Shown here: positions 61,986 to 64,000 of the stretch, piece by piece
How the letters are laid out: every line of letters begins with the position of its first letter
Numbering within the stretch: position 1 is the stretch's first letter
Assembly: GCA_019454045.1 (NCBI GenBank)
Contig: SKCR01037673.1
Location: 1 to 64,000 of the forward strand
Direction of reading: 5' to 3'
DNA: 64,000 nt
Origin: Zanthoxylum bungeanum
Taxonomy: Eukaryota > Streptophyta > Magnoliopsida > Sapindales > Rutaceae
Position numbers and translations under genes: made by a program
Notes under the pieces: generated by a model
The model's database searches: none
What the model was told of the DNA's origin: nothing
Seen by the model: the letters and a program-made list of their open reading frames with translations, nothing else

Positions 61986-62396
61986 TAATCAATCAAAATC
62001 CTTTCCTAAACCATACAAGCTTCTTCCAAAGAATACGACTATCTAGATATAGATGATGATATCTATACATATGGATCTTAAAAGAAGTCTGATGAGTGAT
62101 TTCCTTAACTTATTCAAGGTCATTCAGCTAAATTATGGATAGAGAAGCGTCTTCATGATGAGCTTCTAGCAGACATCGTCCAGTCAAACACTTCTTCTTT
62201 AGTAGTGTGTCTCCAGCTTAGAGAATTTATCCAGCGTAGTGAAGTATTTAAGGAAGCTCACTCTTCATGTTGTATTTAAGAATATGCATAACATCATTCC
62301 AATGAATCTCACCAAGAGTTTATAGAAACTAGCTAACCACGCTTACAATAAAGGAAATATACGGTCGTGTGATTGTAAAATAGTTATGTTGGGGTT
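61986..62396. other. Unassigned stretch between two copia-derived segments
   Basis: No gene or repeat end was recognised. It is probably older retrotransposon sequence. Confidence 0.4.
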
Positions 62397-64000
62397 TTAT
62401 AAGGAATATCAGGGTTAGCGCAGCGGAACGCGGAAAAACGATTTTTCCGATTTCAAAATTTTTTCTTATATTAATTAAATAAATATATTTATTTAATTAA
62501 CCAATACTTAAAATCTGAAATTTTAACCCAAGAAATCATATTTCTTATAATTACCAAATTACCCCCAAATTTTACAAATTAATTATTTTGATCATTAAAA
62601 TGTCAAATACATATTTAATTTATTCCAAATCAATCCCAAAATAATTTATACAATTTGCAATATAAACCATAAACTTTTCCAGAATTACGAAACTGCCTAG
62701 ATTTTTCAAGAATTATGAAAACAACCCAGAATTTTCATTAATTATAATTTGGCCCAATTTGTTCAAAACACATCAAGATCAAACCCAATCAATCCCAAAT
62801 TTGACATACATAAAATATACATCAAATTATATCATATATATAAAAATCCCAAAAATTTGAATGGGTTAAGAATCCTAATTTCACAAATTACTCAAATTGG
62901 ACAATTTACATTAAATTGACAAAATTCAATACTTTAATCATCCAATTACCACACCAATCAAGTCTCACCATCATGAAATTAATCAAGAACAATTCTAGGT
63001 TAATTATGAATGTCTAATTAACTCTAGAATGGCAACTTTAATTTTTAATTAATTTATTAAGCTTAATTACAATAATAAGCAAATAAATTAATCATATATG
63101 CATAACATCCTCAAACAAGCTTCCAACAAATTTAATTACAAACTTAAGAGTACAGAGATCAATCTTAGTAACACAATTGAATATAAGATTAATAGAAACA
63201 TTTTCTATCTTGAAGAAAATGGAAGAATACTTACAAAAATTTCCAAAATTAAGCTTTATCCTTTTTGATTTTCTTTCAAAATCTCTCAACTCACTTTGTA
63301 ATTTTTGTTGAACTTGTGTAATTGTGAAAAATGAAAACCAAACAATTTTGATATTCAAATTCCCAAAATTTTGAATTTTGCTTCCAAAAAATAAATAACA
63401 ATTATTTTATTTTTGTTTAAATTCAATTGGTACATATTTTAGCTTAATTAAAGTAACACTTTAACTTTAATGAAGTTATCAAAAATGTGTTCCAATAATA
63501 ACATGCAATTTCCAAAGAAATCATTACTTAAAAGATATTTATTTTATTAATTTTTTTAATTATTTAATAATTAAATATTTAATTAATAAATATAAATATC
63601 TTAAATATATGTATTATATTTACATTAAATATCTCAAATACATATATTAATTATATAAGTTTAAATATCACAAATTGATATTTAATTAATATGTATTTAA
63701 TAATATCAAATATTAAATACAAATACACATTAATTCGGAAAATGACCGTTAGGTCCCGTTTGCATGTATTTTTCGTTTAACCGTTAAACGAATTATAAAT
63801 AATCAATATTATTCATAACAGTTGCCCTAGTGCTTTACGAGTATATTTCATTAGTGAGACTCTAGATTCAGGCATATCCGTCACGAAATCAAATTTCGTG
63901 TCCATAATTCACTCACCCGTAAATTATGATGAACACAGATAAACTCTCTGAATCATACAGGTCGAGGTCACTGCATACGTATAATCACTTCGTCATAGGT
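62397..64000 (-). repeat. LTR of the 1-7625 copia family, minus strand (partial)
   Basis: It starts TGTTGGGG at 62397, the reverse of the CCCCAACA end. It then matches the reverse complement of the long LTR along its length, for example 63740-64000 against 5930-6180. The GC-rich hairpin block found at 729-780 and 7498-7550 is absent here. No primer site lies outside the CCCCAACA end, so it is a 3' or solo LTR. It runs off the window. Confidence 0.85.

Noticed and set aside
1..64000. tRNA, rRNA or snRNA genes
   Set aside because: None was recognised by eye. The TGGTATCAGAGC sites are retrotransposon primer sites, not tRNA genes.

Overview
The window is nuclear DNA from a flowering plant, most likely a eudicot. 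It is AT-rich and has plant-type GT-AG introns, three ordinary plant genes, and a high load of LTR retrotransposons and hAT-type MITEs. Nothing bacterial, viral or organellar was seen. I cannot name the species.

Three host genes can be assembled exon by exon, all with intact reading frames. (1) A TGA-type bZIP factor most like TGA7 lies on the minus strand (coding 25552 to 22539, 8 coding exons, 361 aa), with a probable 5'-UTR exon near 27227-27380. (2) A group A bZIP factor of the AREB3/EEL/ABI5-like kind lies on the plus strand (44858-46282, 3 exons, 330 aa). (3) ATG14, a subunit of the autophagy PI3-kinase complex, lies on the minus strand (57305 to 47269, 12 exons, 476 aa). Its intron 10 carries a 5.5-kb chromovirus retrotransposon in the antisense direction. 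Its promoter plus first exon are present twice because of a 1.5-kb tandem duplication.

Layout: 1-7625 is a decayed copia element with very long LTRs (5' LTR partial). 7626-9138 is a noncoding repeat. 9139-9917 and 17181-17290 are two halves of one dead copia pol, split by a 7.26-kb gypsy element of CRM-like type (9918-17180, 5-bp target duplication). 17291-22164 is LTR-derived noncoding sequence, including a 2.2-kb degenerate short-repeat array. 22165-27700 is the TGA gene. 27700-32677 is intergenic, with hAT MITEs, a diverged tandem duplication and an AT-rich repeat. 32678-35823 is a small copia element lacking its integrase. 37463-40291 is a dead hAT transposon with a perfect 8-bp target duplication. 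40300-44840 is intergenic with MITE debris. 44858-46282 is the bZIP gene. 47269-60176 is ATG14 with its inserted element and duplicated 5' end. 59741-61985 is the 3' end of a minus-strand copia into which three hAT MITEs are nested one inside the other. 62397-64000 is a minus-strand LTR of the same family as 1-7625.

No undescribed coding system was found. The unusual content is structural: the duplicated ATG14 first exon, the three-deep MITE nest with perfect target duplications at each level, LTRs that share ends but differ in the middle, and conserved GC-rich hairpins in the long LTRs.
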